From a virus, in IMG/VR virus record IMGVR_UViG_3300021512_000009, positions 1-26,503 of that record: a stretch of 26,503 nt of DNA. One strand, written 5' to 3'. How positions within the stretch are numbered: position 1 is the first letter of the stretch; each line of letters starts with the position of its first letter. Of the stretch, positions 1 to 7,821 are shown piece by piece. The position numbers and the translations under genes were made by a program. Under the pieces are notes generated by a model. It saw nothing but the letters and a program-made list of their open reading frames with translations, made no database searches and had not been told where the DNA came from.

Positions 1-366
1 GAATTACGGTTGGAATTAAAAAGAAAAGATGATTTATTGCTAGATAAAGATAACACGATAACTATACTACGAGAACAACAAAACAGTGAAGTGGCTAGCT
101 TAAAGCTGGAAATAATGAATTTGATAGATAAAATTAAGAATGGTAAACTTACAAGTGAAAATTATGATGATTCTAGACCAATTTTGAATGATAAGATATT
201 TATAGACCCATTAGAGTCTGTTGATACTGATTTAGATTTTCATATTAATGTAAGTGCATCTGAAGCAAAAGGACTGAAGCGAAATTTGAAGTCTGACGTT
301 GAAAAATTAAAGGGTCTATTGGATAATAAAAAATATAAGCCATCGAAGGCTAGAATTGATGAATGA
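1..366 (+). CDS. Coiled-coil protein, 5' end outside window
   Basis: The reading frame is open from the first base, so the gene is probably truncated; a TTG at position 10 could be a start but has no ribosome site visible in the window. The visible part is about 121 residues, very rich in Lys, Glu, Asp and Leu. It has a helical N-terminal stretch (to about residue 50), a short acidic linker, and a C-terminal Lys-rich helical segment. No enzyme motif is recognised. It ends 16 bases before the actin-like gene and probably shares its transcript. A role as a structural or filament-associated protein is only a guess from position and coiled-coil character. Confidence 0.7.
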   Translation, partial: ELRLELKRKDDLLLDKDNTITILREQQNSEVASLKLEIMNLIDKIKNGKLTSENYDDSRPILNDKIFIDPLESVDTDLDFHINVSASEAKGLKRNLKSDVEKLKGLLDNKKYKPSKARIDE

Positions 367-382
367 TTAAGGAGGAATTATT

Positions 383-1870
383 ATGAGCAGTAAGGGAGTG
401 GGATTAGATATAGGAACTAATATGTTAGTTTCCGCTATTATGGATGAGAATGGTAATCCTGTATATAAACGTCAACGTGACGCTTTTCTTAGAATTACTC
501 CTAAGTCAAAAGTAAATCAAAAGAGTATACGTTTGGCATTGGAAAACAGAAAAGCAAATTTTATTATAGATGAGAATGGGGATTTCATTGTTGTTGGTGA
601 GGACGCACTGTTAATGGCTAATGAGCGTAGTGTAGACGCTCAACGACCAATGAGTAAAGGTGTTCTTTCACCAAAAGAGAAGGATTCTTTGCCTATGATT
701 AAACTTATTATTAAGAGTTTAATTGGTAAAGGTGAGGGCAGTGATAATTTAGTGTTTTCTATACCAGCGGAACCAGTGGATGGTGCGTTTGATATATTTT
801 TTCACACCGAAATGATGAAGTCATATATGAAAAAAATGGGATTTGACGCGACACCACTTAATGAGGGATTTGCTATAGCTTTCTCAGAATTATTGGATGA
901 TAATCTTACTGGTATGTGTATTAGTTGTTTAGTTCCAGGAACTAAAATTTACACGGATAAGGGTATTGTAAATATTGAAGACGTAGTGGAAGGTGATAAA
1001 GTTTTAACACATAAAGGTAGATTTAAAAATGTGAATGCTGTAATAACAAAACAGTTTAAAGGTATTAGTACTAAAATACAATTACAGGGCTATAAAGATA
1101 GTACTGAATACTATAAATTTGTAGATGATCATGAGATATTAGTTAATAGAAACGGCAATTGGTTGTGGACTGGTTGTGAAAGTTTGAAAGTAGGTGATAT
1201 AGTAGGTGAACCTATAGTTAAACAAGATAGGAGTGGTGGAAAACCCACTATGACTATATGTGAAAGAATAACATCATCAAGGTTGTTTATAAATGGTGAT
1301 TTTTGTTGTACTCGTGTGCAGTCTATAGAATATGAAGACTATGAGGGTGTAGTATATGATTTAAATATTGAAGATGACCATTCTTTTTCTGGGCCATTTT
1401 TAACAATTCATAATTGTGGTGCTGGTATGATAAACACCGCAGTAGTTTATGAAGGTGATCCCATTGTTCAGTTTTCACTATTACGTGGTGGGGATTGGAT
1501 TGATAATGCAGTAGGTAAAGCACTTGATGAAATACCATCTCTTATACAGGTAGAGAAAGAAGATGATAGTTTAGATATAATAAATCCAGAGAGTAAGATT
1601 CATGAAGCTATATCAGTTTATTACAATGTTCTGATTAATTACGCTTTAGATAATATTTTGTACGAATTAGACAAAGCTAAACTACCTACATTTCGTGAGG
1701 AAATACCTATAGTGGTTTCTGGTGGTTTAACCTTGGCTAAGGGTTTTGTAAATAAATTTAAGGCAGGTTTTGCAGATAAAAAATTTCCTTTTGAAGTAAA
1801 GGAAGTGCGAAGAGCAAAGGATCCAATGACAGCTGTAGCTAATGGGTGCTTAATGGCTGCCATATTATGA
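383..1870 (+). CDS. Actin/ParM-like ATPase interrupted by a mini-intein
   Basis: The precursor is 495 aa; removing the 163-aa intein leaves 332 aa, close to the usual size of ParM-type actins. Phosphate-1 is near the N-terminus (GLDIGTN, residues 7-13), phosphate-2 is rebuilt across the splice junction (GMCIS joined to CGAGMINTAVVY), and an adenosine-type motif (IVVSGGL) lies near the C-terminus. Such actins form ATP-driven filaments that segregate plasmids or position phage DNA. Start ATG with GGAGG 8 bases upstream. Odd point: the Asp usual in phosphate-2 (DxGxGT) is absent; Ser precedes CGAG. The family assignment is strong; whether it moves phage DNA, a plasmid form or virions is unknown. 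The next gene, 23 bases downstream, is a candidate partner. Confidence 0.85.
   Translation: MSSKGVGLDIGTNMLVSAIMDENGNPVYKRQRDAFLRITPKSKVNQKSIRLALENRKANFIIDENGDFIVVGEDALLMANERSVDAQRPMSKGVLSPKEKDSLPMIKLIIKSLIGKGEGSDNLVFSIPAEPVDGAFDIFFHTEMMKSYMKKMGFDATPLNEGFAIAFSELLDDNLTGMCISCLVPGTKIYTDKGIVNIEDVVEGDKVLTHKGRFKNVNAVITKQFKGISTKIQLQGYKDSTEYYKFVDDHEILVNRNGNWLWTGCESLKVGDIVGEPIVKQDRSGGKPTMTICERITSSRLFINGDFCCTRVQSIEYEDYEGVVYDLNIEDDHSFSGPFLTIHNCGAGMINTAVVYEGDPIVQFSLLRGGDWIDNAVGKALDEIPSLIQVEKEDDSLDIINPESKIHEAISVYYNVLINYALDNILYELDKAKLPTFREEIPIVVSGGLTLAKGFVNKFKAGFADKKFPFEVKEVRRAKDPMTAVANGCLMAAIL
926..1414 (+). mobile_element. Mini-intein (163 aa) in the actin-like protein
   Basis: The insert starts with Cys (block A, CLVPGTKIYTDKG) and ends with His-Asn (FLTIHN) before a Cys +1 residue, the complete set of splicing residues. 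Block B is VDDHEILV, with the conserved His (intein residue 69) but Val in place of the usual Thr. No LAGLIDADG or HNH motif is seen, so this is a minimal splicing element without an endonuclease. Extein joining restores a continuous actin phosphate-2 loop; the unspliced protein should be unable to bind or hydrolyse ATP normally. Boundaries follow from the +1 Cys and the frame and are well supported. Confidence 0.9.
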
Positions 1871-1893
1871 AATAAATAGGAGGATTTTATATA

Positions 1894-2850
1894 ATGAGTA
1901 AAGATTTAGTTAAAATAGATGAGATGAGAGATATTACTGTACAAACAGATGACTTAATTGATAAGTCAAACAAATTTATACAAATATTTTCTAGAGCGGC
2001 TGATCCAGATGCACATAGCTTGGTTGAATTTAAGGTGTTTGACAATAATAAACTTGCTAAGTTAGCATCGAATATGCCAGAGATTAATAGAGCGACGAAT
2101 GTATTTGGCCGGCAGAACTCACAGACCACTGGTAAATTGATGTCGCTACATATGATTTCACAATCACCATATAGAAGATTGAAGCAGTGTTTGGCAGAGA
2201 TCGAACGAAAGCGACAAGCGCTTAAGGAAAATATTTTTAAGCTTAGAAAAGAAAGAGTGGAATTAGATAAATTAATAGCTAAAAAACAACGTTGGTTTGA
2301 TGATGAAACGGAATTAGATGACATTGATAGAGATTTTGAGCTTCAACTTTTGAATATAGAGATAGAAGAAAAGGTTGCTAATATTGGTGATACTAGTATT
2401 TATATTGAGGGTGCTCTGAAAGAGATTGGTATGTATCAAGATGCTTATAACGAAATTAAAGAGTCGTATAATATTCCTGATGATTGGGATGAGGATGATT
2501 TTGAAAAATGTGAAATAGAGGAACATATTAAGACGTCATTTTTACATGCTATAAGAGATGTTGAAATGACTGGTAGGTTAAATGTGGGCACACATGAATA
2601 TCTTGAACAATATGGTGTCAATCCACATGCTGCCTATGCATTAGTAAAACAATATTTAGCACAAGTAGAAGAGATAACAGCTTCTGGCAATGCACCTAGT
2701 ATACAAGTATTATATGATTTTTTAGATAAGATGTATAATTTATTTAAGAATGAATATAAGCATGCTATGCGGCGTATTGGTCTTAAAAAGTTAATATCTG
2801 ACGATTATTTATATTTAGCGGAGAAAACAGAAGAAAGTAATGAGGAGTAA
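1894..2850 (+). CDS. Unknown helical protein next to the actin gene
   Basis: A 318-aa protein with no recognised enzyme motif. Residues about 100-150 form a strongly charged coiled coil (alternating Lys/Arg and Glu with Leu spacing), followed by acidic helical segments, a Trp-Asp-Glu-Asp acidic patch in the middle, and a Lys/Arg-rich helix before an acidic tail. No signal peptide or membrane segment. Start ATG with GGAGG about 10 bases upstream. It lies 23 bases after the actin-like gene and likely shares its transcript. ParM-type actins usually work with an adaptor encoded just downstream, so it could be a partner, but it is much longer than typical ParR and no ribbon-helix-helix motif was recognised. 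Confidence 0.8.
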   Translation: MSKDLVKIDEMRDITVQTDDLIDKSNKFIQIFSRAADPDAHSLVEFKVFDNNKLAKLASNMPEINRATNVFGRQNSQTTGKLMSLHMISQSPYRRLKQCLAEIERKRQALKENIFKLRKERVELDKLIAKKQRWFDDETELDDIDRDFELQLLNIEIEEKVANIGDTSIYIEGALKEIGMYQDAYNEIKESYNIPDDWDEDDFEKCEIEEHIKTSFLHAIRDVEMTGRLNVGTHEYLEQYGVNPHAAYALVKQYLAQVEEITASGNAPSIQVLYDFLDKMYNLFKNEYKHAMRRIGLKKLISDDYLYLAEKTEESNEE

Positions 2851-2853
2851 TCA

Positions 2854-4392
2854 TTGCCTAATAAGCTTAATTATAATTTGGTCAAGTCGTCATTTGATAA
2901 TGAAGGATATACGTTACTATCAACTGAGTATGTTAATAGTAGGGAGAAGTTGAAATATAAGTGTCCCTCTGGCCATTATCATAGTATCTCATGGTCTAAA
3001 TGGCAGGCTGGCAGACGATGTCCTTATTGTTCTGGTAAAGTTAAAAAAACACTGTCATTTATTAGGAATGAATTCAGTAAAGAGGGGTATGCACTATTAG
3101 AAACGTCGTATGTGAACGCGCATGAGAAATTAAAATGTAAATGCCCCAATGGTCATATTACACATATAAGTTGGCATAATTGGAATCATGGACGACGGTG
3201 TGGTGTTTGTGCTGGTAAAGTAATAGATATTCATATGATTAAAAATGCATTCGAGTCTGAAGGTTATGTACTTTTATCAACGGAATATCTTGGTGCACAT
3301 TCATTTTTACATTATATTTGTCCTAGTGGTCATAAACATAAAATTAGATGGCATAATTGGTTATCGGGCAGGAGATGCCCTACTTGTAGCGCGTTAGTTC
3401 GTAGAATACCATTTGATAGTATAGTTAAATCTTTGAACGCTGAGGGGTATGAATTATTGAATATTGAATATGTGAATAGTGGATATCGCACTAACACATA
3501 TGTATATTATAAATGTCCATATGGGCATGTAGGTAAGATACGGTATGATCAATGGTCCAGTGGACATAGGTGTCGTACTTGCTTTATGAATGGTAGATCA
3601 TCGCAAGAGAACGCTTTGTATGAATATATTTGCACGCTTGACTCTAATGTACTAAGACATGACAGAAAATTAATATTTCCGTATGAATTGGATATAGTTT
3701 GTCCAGATAAAAAAATTGCTATAGAATATTGCGGTTTATATTGGCATTCAGAATTGGCTGGTAAAGATAAAGACTATCATGTGAATAAGTTGAATTTGTG
3801 TAGAAAATCTGGATATCGTTTATTAACTATTTTTGAAGATGAATGGGTAAATAAAAGAGATATAGTATGTAACATGCTTCGCGTTGTTATGCATAATAAC
3901 AGTAATAAATTGTATGCTAGAGAATGTGTAATAAAACCTATATCTGTTAAAGATGCTGTTTATTTTTGTAATAGGAACCATTTGGAGGGATATAAGACAT
4001 CTATGATACATTTGGGTGCATTTTACGCTGATAATCTTATGGCAGTAATGCTGTTTTCTAAGGCTAGTGGTACAGGTGATACATATGAATTAAATAGATT
4101 TTGTATCATTAAAGATCATGTAATTGTAGGATTGGCTTCTAGGATGTTTAATTATTTTAAGCATAATTATGTATGGTCAAACGTTTTATCATATGATGAT
4201 CGTAGGTGGTATGATGGTAGTTTATATGATAAAATAGGATTTAGGTTAATAGGTGTTACACAACCGAATTGTTGGTATTTTAAGAGTGGTGAGTTAGAAA
4301 GGTTTCGTGTTTTTGACTTGGTAAATAGATCACAATCATATAATTATATATGGGATTGTGGTAATTTGAAATATAAAACATCAATTTTGTAA
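2854..4392 (+). CDS. HEN-A: zinc-ribbon/Vsr-like (EDxHD) homing endonuclease
   Basis: A 512-aa free-standing nuclease starting at TTG, with GAGGAG 7 bases upstream inside the end of the previous gene. Residues 8-243 hold four repeats of about 52 aa, each with a C-P-x-G-H ... R-C-x-x-C metal site (C37/H41/C56/C59; C97/H101/C116/C119; C156/H160/C175/C178; C221/H225/C240/C243). Residues about 250-345 form a Vsr-like nuclease with E252, D280, E291 and H298 (motif IEYCGLYWHSE), as in the I-Bth0305I-type EDxHD family. Residues about 355-512 resemble a GNAT/Mom-type acyltransferase fold (H376, YELNRF 411-416, YDDR 447-450). It probably cuts DNA to drive its own spread; the zinc ribbons likely bind DNA. 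The tail domain's role is unknown. HEN-B is a sister with the same nuclease and tail. Confidence 0.85.
   Translation: MPNKLNYNLVKSSFDNEGYTLLSTEYVNSREKLKYKCPSGHYHSISWSKWQAGRRCPYCSGKVKKTLSFIRNEFSKEGYALLETSYVNAHEKLKCKCPNGHITHISWHNWNHGRRCGVCAGKVIDIHMIKNAFESEGYVLLSTEYLGAHSFLHYICPSGHKHKIRWHNWLSGRRCPTCSALVRRIPFDSIVKSLNAEGYELLNIEYVNSGYRTNTYVYYKCPYGHVGKIRYDQWSSGHRCRTCFMNGRSSQENALYEYICTLDSNVLRHDRKLIFPYELDIVCPDKKIAIEYCGLYWHSELAGKDKDYHVNKLNLCRKSGYRLLTIFEDEWVNKRDIVCNMLRVVMHNNSNKLYARECVIKPISVKDAVYFCNRNHLEGYKTSMIHLGAFYADNLMAVMLFSKASGTGDTYELNRFCIIKDHVIVGLASRMFNYFKHNYVWSNVLSYDDRRWYDGSLYDKIGFRLIGVTQPNCWYFKSGELERFRVFDLVNRSQSYNYIWDCGNLKYKTSIL
2875..3582 (+). repeat. Four tandem zinc-ribbon coding repeats in HEN-A
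   Basis: Four consecutive modules of 52-56 codons share the pattern EGY-x-LL-x-x-x-Y, then C-x3-H, 14 residues, and C-x2-C. The spacing between His and the second Cys pair is exactly 14 residues in all four. DNA copies have diverged, so the repeat is old at nucleotide level but tightly conserved at metal ligands. The array is likely a modular DNA-recognition arm. Confidence 0.85.
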
Positions 4393-4422
4393 TAGTAGTC
4401 TAGCAAATTTAATAAAATATTC

Positions 4423-4428
4423 TATAAT
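4423..4428 (+). promoter_or_regulatory. Possible -10 box before the glycosyltransferase-like gene
   Basis: A perfect TATAAT lies in the short AT-rich gap after HEN-A, 24 bases before the ATG. No TTGACA-like -35 and no TGn extension is present. The 9-base string TTCTATAAT also occurs before the protease gene at 15970-15978, which is the only support beyond the box itself. In DNA this AT-rich, chance occurrence is easy. Confidence 0.25.
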
Positions 4429-4451
4429 ATAGCTGAAAGGTTTTGAAATTT

Positions 4452-5120
4452 ATGGATAATATAAATGTTTTTATAGGTACACCAGCATATAATTCTATGG
4501 TGCACACAGATTTTATACATTCAATAATCTCATACTATGAGAAAAAGATACCTTTTACACTTATGACAATAGGTAATGAGAGTTTAATAACTAGGGGAAG
4601 AAACTCAGTCATATCCTATTTCTATAGTGCGGTTGGGCTTTCTCATCTATTATTTTTAGATGCTGATATTTATTTTAATGCGGATGGTTTTATGCGTTTG
4701 TTGTCATTGAACAAAGATGTTATAGGGGTACCTGTTGCTCTGAAGGGCTTTAATAAACAAACTGGCCAACCGGTTTATAATACTGGAAAAATTTTAGATG
4801 AGGAAGTAGTAGAGGACGGGCTTAAATTATATAAGGTGGATAGGGTTGGAACGGCTGTGTTTATGCTTTCAAAGAAAGCTGTAAATGCTTTGGTAGAATA
4901 TGCTAAAGATAATAATGATATTTATTATCCAAATCCACATACTTATGGGGATACACAACCTAACATTAAGATGTATGATGTTTTTAAGGTTGGTGTTTTT
5001 GATGGTGAGTATTTATCTGAGGATTATTATGTTTGTCGGGTTCTAAGAAAACTAGGATTCGATATTTTTGTCGATCCCAACATCAAAGTTCGACATAATG
5101 GTATGTATGTATTTCAATAA
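4452..5120 (+). CDS. GT-A-fold glycosyltransferase-like protein
   Basis: A 222-aa protein with the layout of phage-encoded GT-A glycosyltransferases: an N-terminal strand leading to a GTPAYN nucleotide-sugar motif, SLITRGRN at residues 45-51, a DAD (DxD metal-binding) motif at 70-72 ([10 protein letters not shown]), and a C-terminal [15 protein letters not shown] ... [10 protein letters not shown] segment. It would transfer a sugar to DNA, protein or cell wall; the acceptor cannot be told from sequence. The ATG at 4452 is chosen because GAAAGG (4435-4440) is 11 bases upstream; an in-frame TTG at 4443 is too close to that site. It follows HEN-A and may have its own weak promoter. Confidence 0.75.
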   Translation: MDNINVFIGTPAYNSMVHTDFIHSIISYYEKKIPFTLMTIGNESLITRGRNSVISYFYSAVGLSHLLFLDADIYFNADGFMRLLSLNKDVIGVPVALKGFNKQTGQPVYNTGKILDEEVVEDGLKLYKVDRVGTAVFMLSKKAVNALVEYAKDNNDIYYPNPHTYGDTQPNIKMYDVFKVGVFDGEYLSEDYYVCRVLRKLGFDIFVDPNIKVRHNGMYVFQ

Positions 5121-5121
5121 T

Positions 5122-5128
5122 GAGGAGG
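5122..5128 (+). promoter_or_regulatory. Ribosome site deciding the cold-shock gene start
   Basis: GAGGAGG lies 12 bases upstream of ATG 5141. An in-frame ATG at 5120 overlaps the previous stop codon and sits directly on this site, so it would lack its own upstream site; 5141 is preferred. Confidence 0.7.
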
Positions 5129-5140
5129 TTTTTTTGTATT

Positions 5141-5365
5141 ATGTCTGATAATAATAAAGTTTCGGGAGTAGTAAAATGGTTTAATGCTGAGCGTGGTTAT
5201 GGATTTGTGTTTAAAGACGGTGATGAGCAGACAGAGTTTTTCGTTCATTATTCATACATTAATATGGATGGTTATAAGACATTAAAAGCTGGACAACCAG
5301 TCACGTTTGAAATAGTGGAAACCGATAAAGGTATTCAGGCACATAATGTGGTGCCGGTAGTTTAA
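5141..5365 (+). CDS. Cold-shock (CspA-type) nucleic-acid-binding protein
   Basis: A 74-aa single cold-shock domain. It carries both RNA-binding motifs: the [12 protein letters not shown] stretch (RNP1) and FFVHYS (RNP2), and ends in the usual beta-strand with a VVPVV tail. Length and spacing match bacterial CspA/CspB. Proteins of this family bind single-stranded RNA or DNA and melt RNA structure; in a phage it may aid translation or antitermination. The gene sits between the glycosyltransferase-like gene and an unknown coiled-coil gene, with short gaps that suggest one transcript. Confidence 0.93.
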   Translation: MSDNNKVSGVVKWFNAERGYGFVFKDGDEQTEFFVHYSYINMDGYKTLKAGQPVTFEIVETDKGIQAHNVVPVV

Positions 5366-5376
5366 GGTGAATTCTA

Positions 5377-5832
5377 ATGTATTTAGCAGAGGCTATTAAG
5401 GAAAAGGATTTTATAGAAAAGTCTATCATTCAATTATGTGATAGAATAATGGATCTATCGGTTACCACCGATGATGTGGATGTCAAGTTAAACAGGGAAT
5501 TAGTTAAACAAAAGGTCAAGGATCTTGATGAATTGTATAAAAAATCGCAAAGGTATAGCATTATTATTGATAGAGCTAAAGTTGTGTCTAAAATCAAATT
5601 AAATGAGGATGAGTTTAGTATAGCTGATGCTGAAAATATTTTAGAATCGATGAGGTCTAAGTTGTATTTTTTTAATAGTATTAAGCAGTATATTGAAAAA
5701 TACAACTTAGATTCTGGAGCATTTGTTTGTATTGACTTTGAAGATTTATATGTGAAAATAGAAGGAATTATGTCTGATATTAGAGCAATAGAGAATAGTA
5801 TAGAGCGTACTTTATGGAATATAGAAGTTTAG
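5377..5832 (+). CDS. Unknown helical protein
   Basis: A 151-aa protein, mostly charged alpha-helix with no Cys cluster or enzyme motif (a single Cys near residue 21 and one near 113). The heptad-like Leu/Ile pattern suggests a helical bundle or coiled coil. Start ATG with AAGGTG 9 bases upstream, 11 bases after the cold-shock gene. Its end overlaps the next gene by 19 bases in another frame, which suggests translational coupling. No function is recognised. Confidence 0.8.
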   Translation: MYLAEAIKEKDFIEKSIIQLCDRIMDLSVTTDDVDVKLNRELVKQKVKDLDELYKKSQRYSIIIDRAKVVSKIKLNEDEFSIADAENILESMRSKLYFFNSIKQYIEKYNLDSGAFVCIDFEDLYVKIEGIMSDIRAIENSIERTLWNIEV

Positions 5833-6074
5833 TTTATAAATATTGGGTTGAATTTGATGACGATGGTGAAATAAAAGAAGTACACCGTAGTAAATATGAT
5901 TGTAAATCTTGTTGTAATGAATATATAGTAAAATTAATTCCCATAAAAAGATCTATTGAAACAGATGTTGCAAAAAATGTTAAAGATGTTACTGATAATT
6001 TAGCTAGACAATCTAAGCTTTTAGAAACTGAGTTTAAAAAAGCTATTAAAACAGTAAAAGGAGTATTAAGATGA
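5814..6074 (+). CDS. Small unknown protein
   Basis: An 86-aa protein with an N-terminal WVEFDDDGEIKEVHRSKYDC segment, a CxxCC cluster (residues about 30-34) and a C-terminal amphipathic helix rich in Lys. It starts inside the preceding gene and overlaps the dNMP kinase start by an ATGA junction, so it is translationally coupled on both sides. The Cys cluster could bind metal, but only three Cys are present. No family is recognised. Confidence 0.7.
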   Translation: MEYRSLVYKYWVEFDDDGEIKEVHRSKYDCKSCCNEYIVKLIPIKRSIETDVAKNVKDVTDNLARQSKLLETEFKKAIKTVKGVLR

Positions 6075-6730
6075 TAATTGGAATTGCTGGTAAAGCAAGG
6101 GCTGGTAAGAATAAATTTGCTGAATATTTACAGATGGTATTTAATGAGAACTATGGTAAAGATTTTGCTACATATGCTTTTGCAGATGAATTAAAAAAAA
6201 TGAGTAAAATGTGTTTTGATCTTAATTACGATCAATTATGGGGGGACCTAAAGGAAGAAAATACATTGTTTAAAAAGAAAGCATCTAATAATTCTGAGCC
6301 AAGTGATAGTTCTGTGGAATATTGGACACCGAGGGAAATTATGCAAGCACTTGGTGCCTTTTACCGTAGTATAGATAGTGATTTTTGGATTAAGCGCCTC
6401 GATAAAAAATTTGATAGAGATATTAAAAAGTCTATTGATGGTGGTGTTATTATTACTGATGTACGTTATGTTAATGAGTCTGAATATGTTAAAAAATATG
6501 GGATTTTAATTAAAATTATTAGAGATATTGATTATAAAATACATGGGATGCATCATGAATCTGAGGTGGCATTAGATGATAAACCATTAGAGTATTTTGA
6601 TTTAGAAATTTACAATAATGGTACATTGGAGGATTTATATAATATTGCAGAAGATTCGGCTAGTTTTATTTTGAAATTATTTGAATTAAAAAAATATGGA
6701 GGAAAATATAATGGCAACAAAGAAAAGTGA
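6071..6730 (+). CDS. Deoxynucleoside monophosphate kinase-like P-loop enzyme
   Basis: A 219-aa protein with an N-terminal P-loop (GIAGKARAGKNKFAEYL, residues 4-20), matching phage deoxynucleotide monophosphate kinases, which phosphorylate dNMPs for replication. The loop reads GKN where the family often has GKD or GKS/T. Further support comes from TPREIMQALG, a DFWIKRL segment and VIITDVRYVNE, typical of this kinase group. It starts at an ATGA overlap with the previous gene, AAGGAG 8 bases upstream. Exact dNMP preference cannot be read from sequence. Confidence 0.82.
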   Translation: MIIGIAGKARAGKNKFAEYLQMVFNENYGKDFATYAFADELKKMSKMCFDLNYDQLWGDLKEENTLFKKKASNNSEPSDSSVEYWTPREIMQALGAFYRSIDSDFWIKRLDKKFDRDIKKSIDGGVIITDVRYVNESEYVKKYGILIKIIRDIDYKIHGMHHESEVALDDKPLEYFDLEIYNNGTLEDLYNIAEDSASFILKLFELKKYGGKYNGNKEK

Positions 6731-6986
6731 TACTATTACATTATCATTTATGCCAACTGAAATAATTGGCGCTGACATTACAAGGAGTGGTGATTATAAA
6801 TATGCTAGTGTTGGTGTAAAGCGTAATGATAAGGAACGTTTGAGAATTTCTTATGAGTGGTCTGGGGAAGGTATTCCAGATTTTGTTATGTCTTTGATGG
6901 GATGGATGCAGGCTAATAAGGAAGCGATTGATAGTAATAGGAAAGAATTTGAGGATGAATATAATGAGTTGAAAAAGAGGTTATAA
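6711..6986 (+). CDS. Small unknown protein
   Basis: A 91-aa protein beginning MATKKSDTITLSF. ATG 6711 is chosen over an earlier in-frame ATG (6696) because GGAGG at 6698-6702 is 8 bases upstream. The gene begins inside the last 20 bases of the kinase gene. Predicted mixed beta-strands then an acidic C-terminal helix, with no enzyme motif. A single-base stop/start overlap joins it to the following gene. Confidence 0.75.
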   Translation: MATKKSDTITLSFMPTEIIGADITRSGDYKYASVGVKRNDKERLRISYEWSGEGIPDFVMSLMGWMQANKEAIDSNRKEFEDEYNELKKRL

Positions 6987-7222
6987 TGCCAACTATAGCT
7001 GATTATCGAACCCCAAAATTTATTCCATACAACAGTGGATGGACATTAACTAGGCACACCGATGATAGATATATGGCGTTTACTAATACTAGAAGCTATA
7101 GACATGGCCAGCCGCAACCTGGGTATAATGCCCAAAACCCATCTACACAACCTGAGCGTGTTGATTTTAGAACTGATGTTGTAAAATTAAGGCCACTTAT
7201 TGTTAATATACATGTAAGTTAA
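6986..7222 (+). CDS. Small unknown protein
   Basis: A 78-aa protein without Cys, rich in Pro, Arg, Thr and Tyr, with little predicted helix (central segment RHGQPQPGYNAQNPSTQP is disordered-looking). It starts in a TAATG overlap with the previous stop, so it is probably translated by coupling. Composition resembles small disordered phage proteins, but no family is recognised. Confidence 0.65.
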   Translation: MPTIADYRTPKFIPYNSGWTLTRHTDDRYMAFTNTRSYRHGQPQPGYNAQNPSTQPERVDFRTDVVKLRPLIVNIHVS

Positions 7223-7239
7223 AATTAAAGGAGAATTTT

Positions 7240-7821
7240 ATGGATTACAAGGACAGATTGTTATTATTTAAAAATGAATTAAAATTAATGTCTAGAAAAG
7301 ATATTGTTGATTTCACTAAGGAATGTATACGTGTAGCACCAGATTATGTATTTGATGATTGTCCATCTAGTTCGTCTGGTAAATTTCACCCCATCGATGA
7401 GTTAGCAGGGGATGGTACGGTTATACATACTAAGCGTGTATTTACTGTAGCCTATGATTATACAAGGGCATTTGGGTGTGAACATCACCGAGATGAGGTC
7501 TGTGCTGCGGCCTTGCTGCATGACATGGCTAAACAAGGTTTAGATTCGACTGGGCATACGGTTAGAGATCATCCACAAATCATGGCTAAATTAATAGCTG
7601 ATGTATATAATCATGGATTTAAAAATAAGTTAGATAAGCAATCAGCTAACATAATTTATTGGTCTGTGTTTTATCATTACGGTGAATGGACAATACAAGA
7701 ATATAGGAAACCCATCCATGAGTATACTATGGAGGAATTAGCTGTATATAGTGCGGATTATATTGCTTCGAAAAGATTTGTAGAAATAGATTATTTACGA
7801 AAGGAAGGTTTAAGCACATAA
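7240..7821 (+). CDS. HD-domain phosphohydrolase
   Basis: A 193-aa protein with the metal-ligand order of HD hydrolases: H63, the doublet H94-D95 (ALLHDMAKQG), H111 (RDHPQIMAKL), H146 (YHYGEW) and D173 (SADYIASKRF). Proteins of this superfamily remove phosphate from nucleotides or signalling nucleotides; the nearest look-alikes are YqeK-type and other HDc proteins. Start ATG with AAAGGAG 7 bases upstream. Together with the dNMP kinase it suggests nucleotide-pool control, or removal of a host signalling nucleotide; the substrate is not readable here. Confidence 0.82.
   Translation: MDYKDRLLLFKNELKLMSRKDIVDFTKECIRVAPDYVFDDCPSSSSGKFHPIDELAGDGTVIHTKRVFTVAYDYTRAFGCEHHRDEVCAAALLHDMAKQGLDSTGHTVRDHPQIMAKLIADVYNHGFKNKLDKQSANIIYWSVFYHYGEWTIQEYRKPIHEYTMEELAVYSADYIASKRFVEIDYLRKEGLST

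Noticed and set aside
926-1414. Group I or II intron instead of an intein in the actin gene
   Set aside because: The insert is in frame throughout, begins with Cys and ends His-Asn before Cys, which marks protein splicing rather than RNA splicing.
1323-1863. Reverse-strand open frames under the actin gene
   Set aside because: Short, lie fully inside a well-supported + strand gene, no ribosome site of their own and no recognisable motif.
2854-4392. HEN-A as a restriction-type defence gene
   Set aside because: The zinc ribbon and Vsr-like layout fits homing endonucleases better; no methyltransferase neighbour is present.
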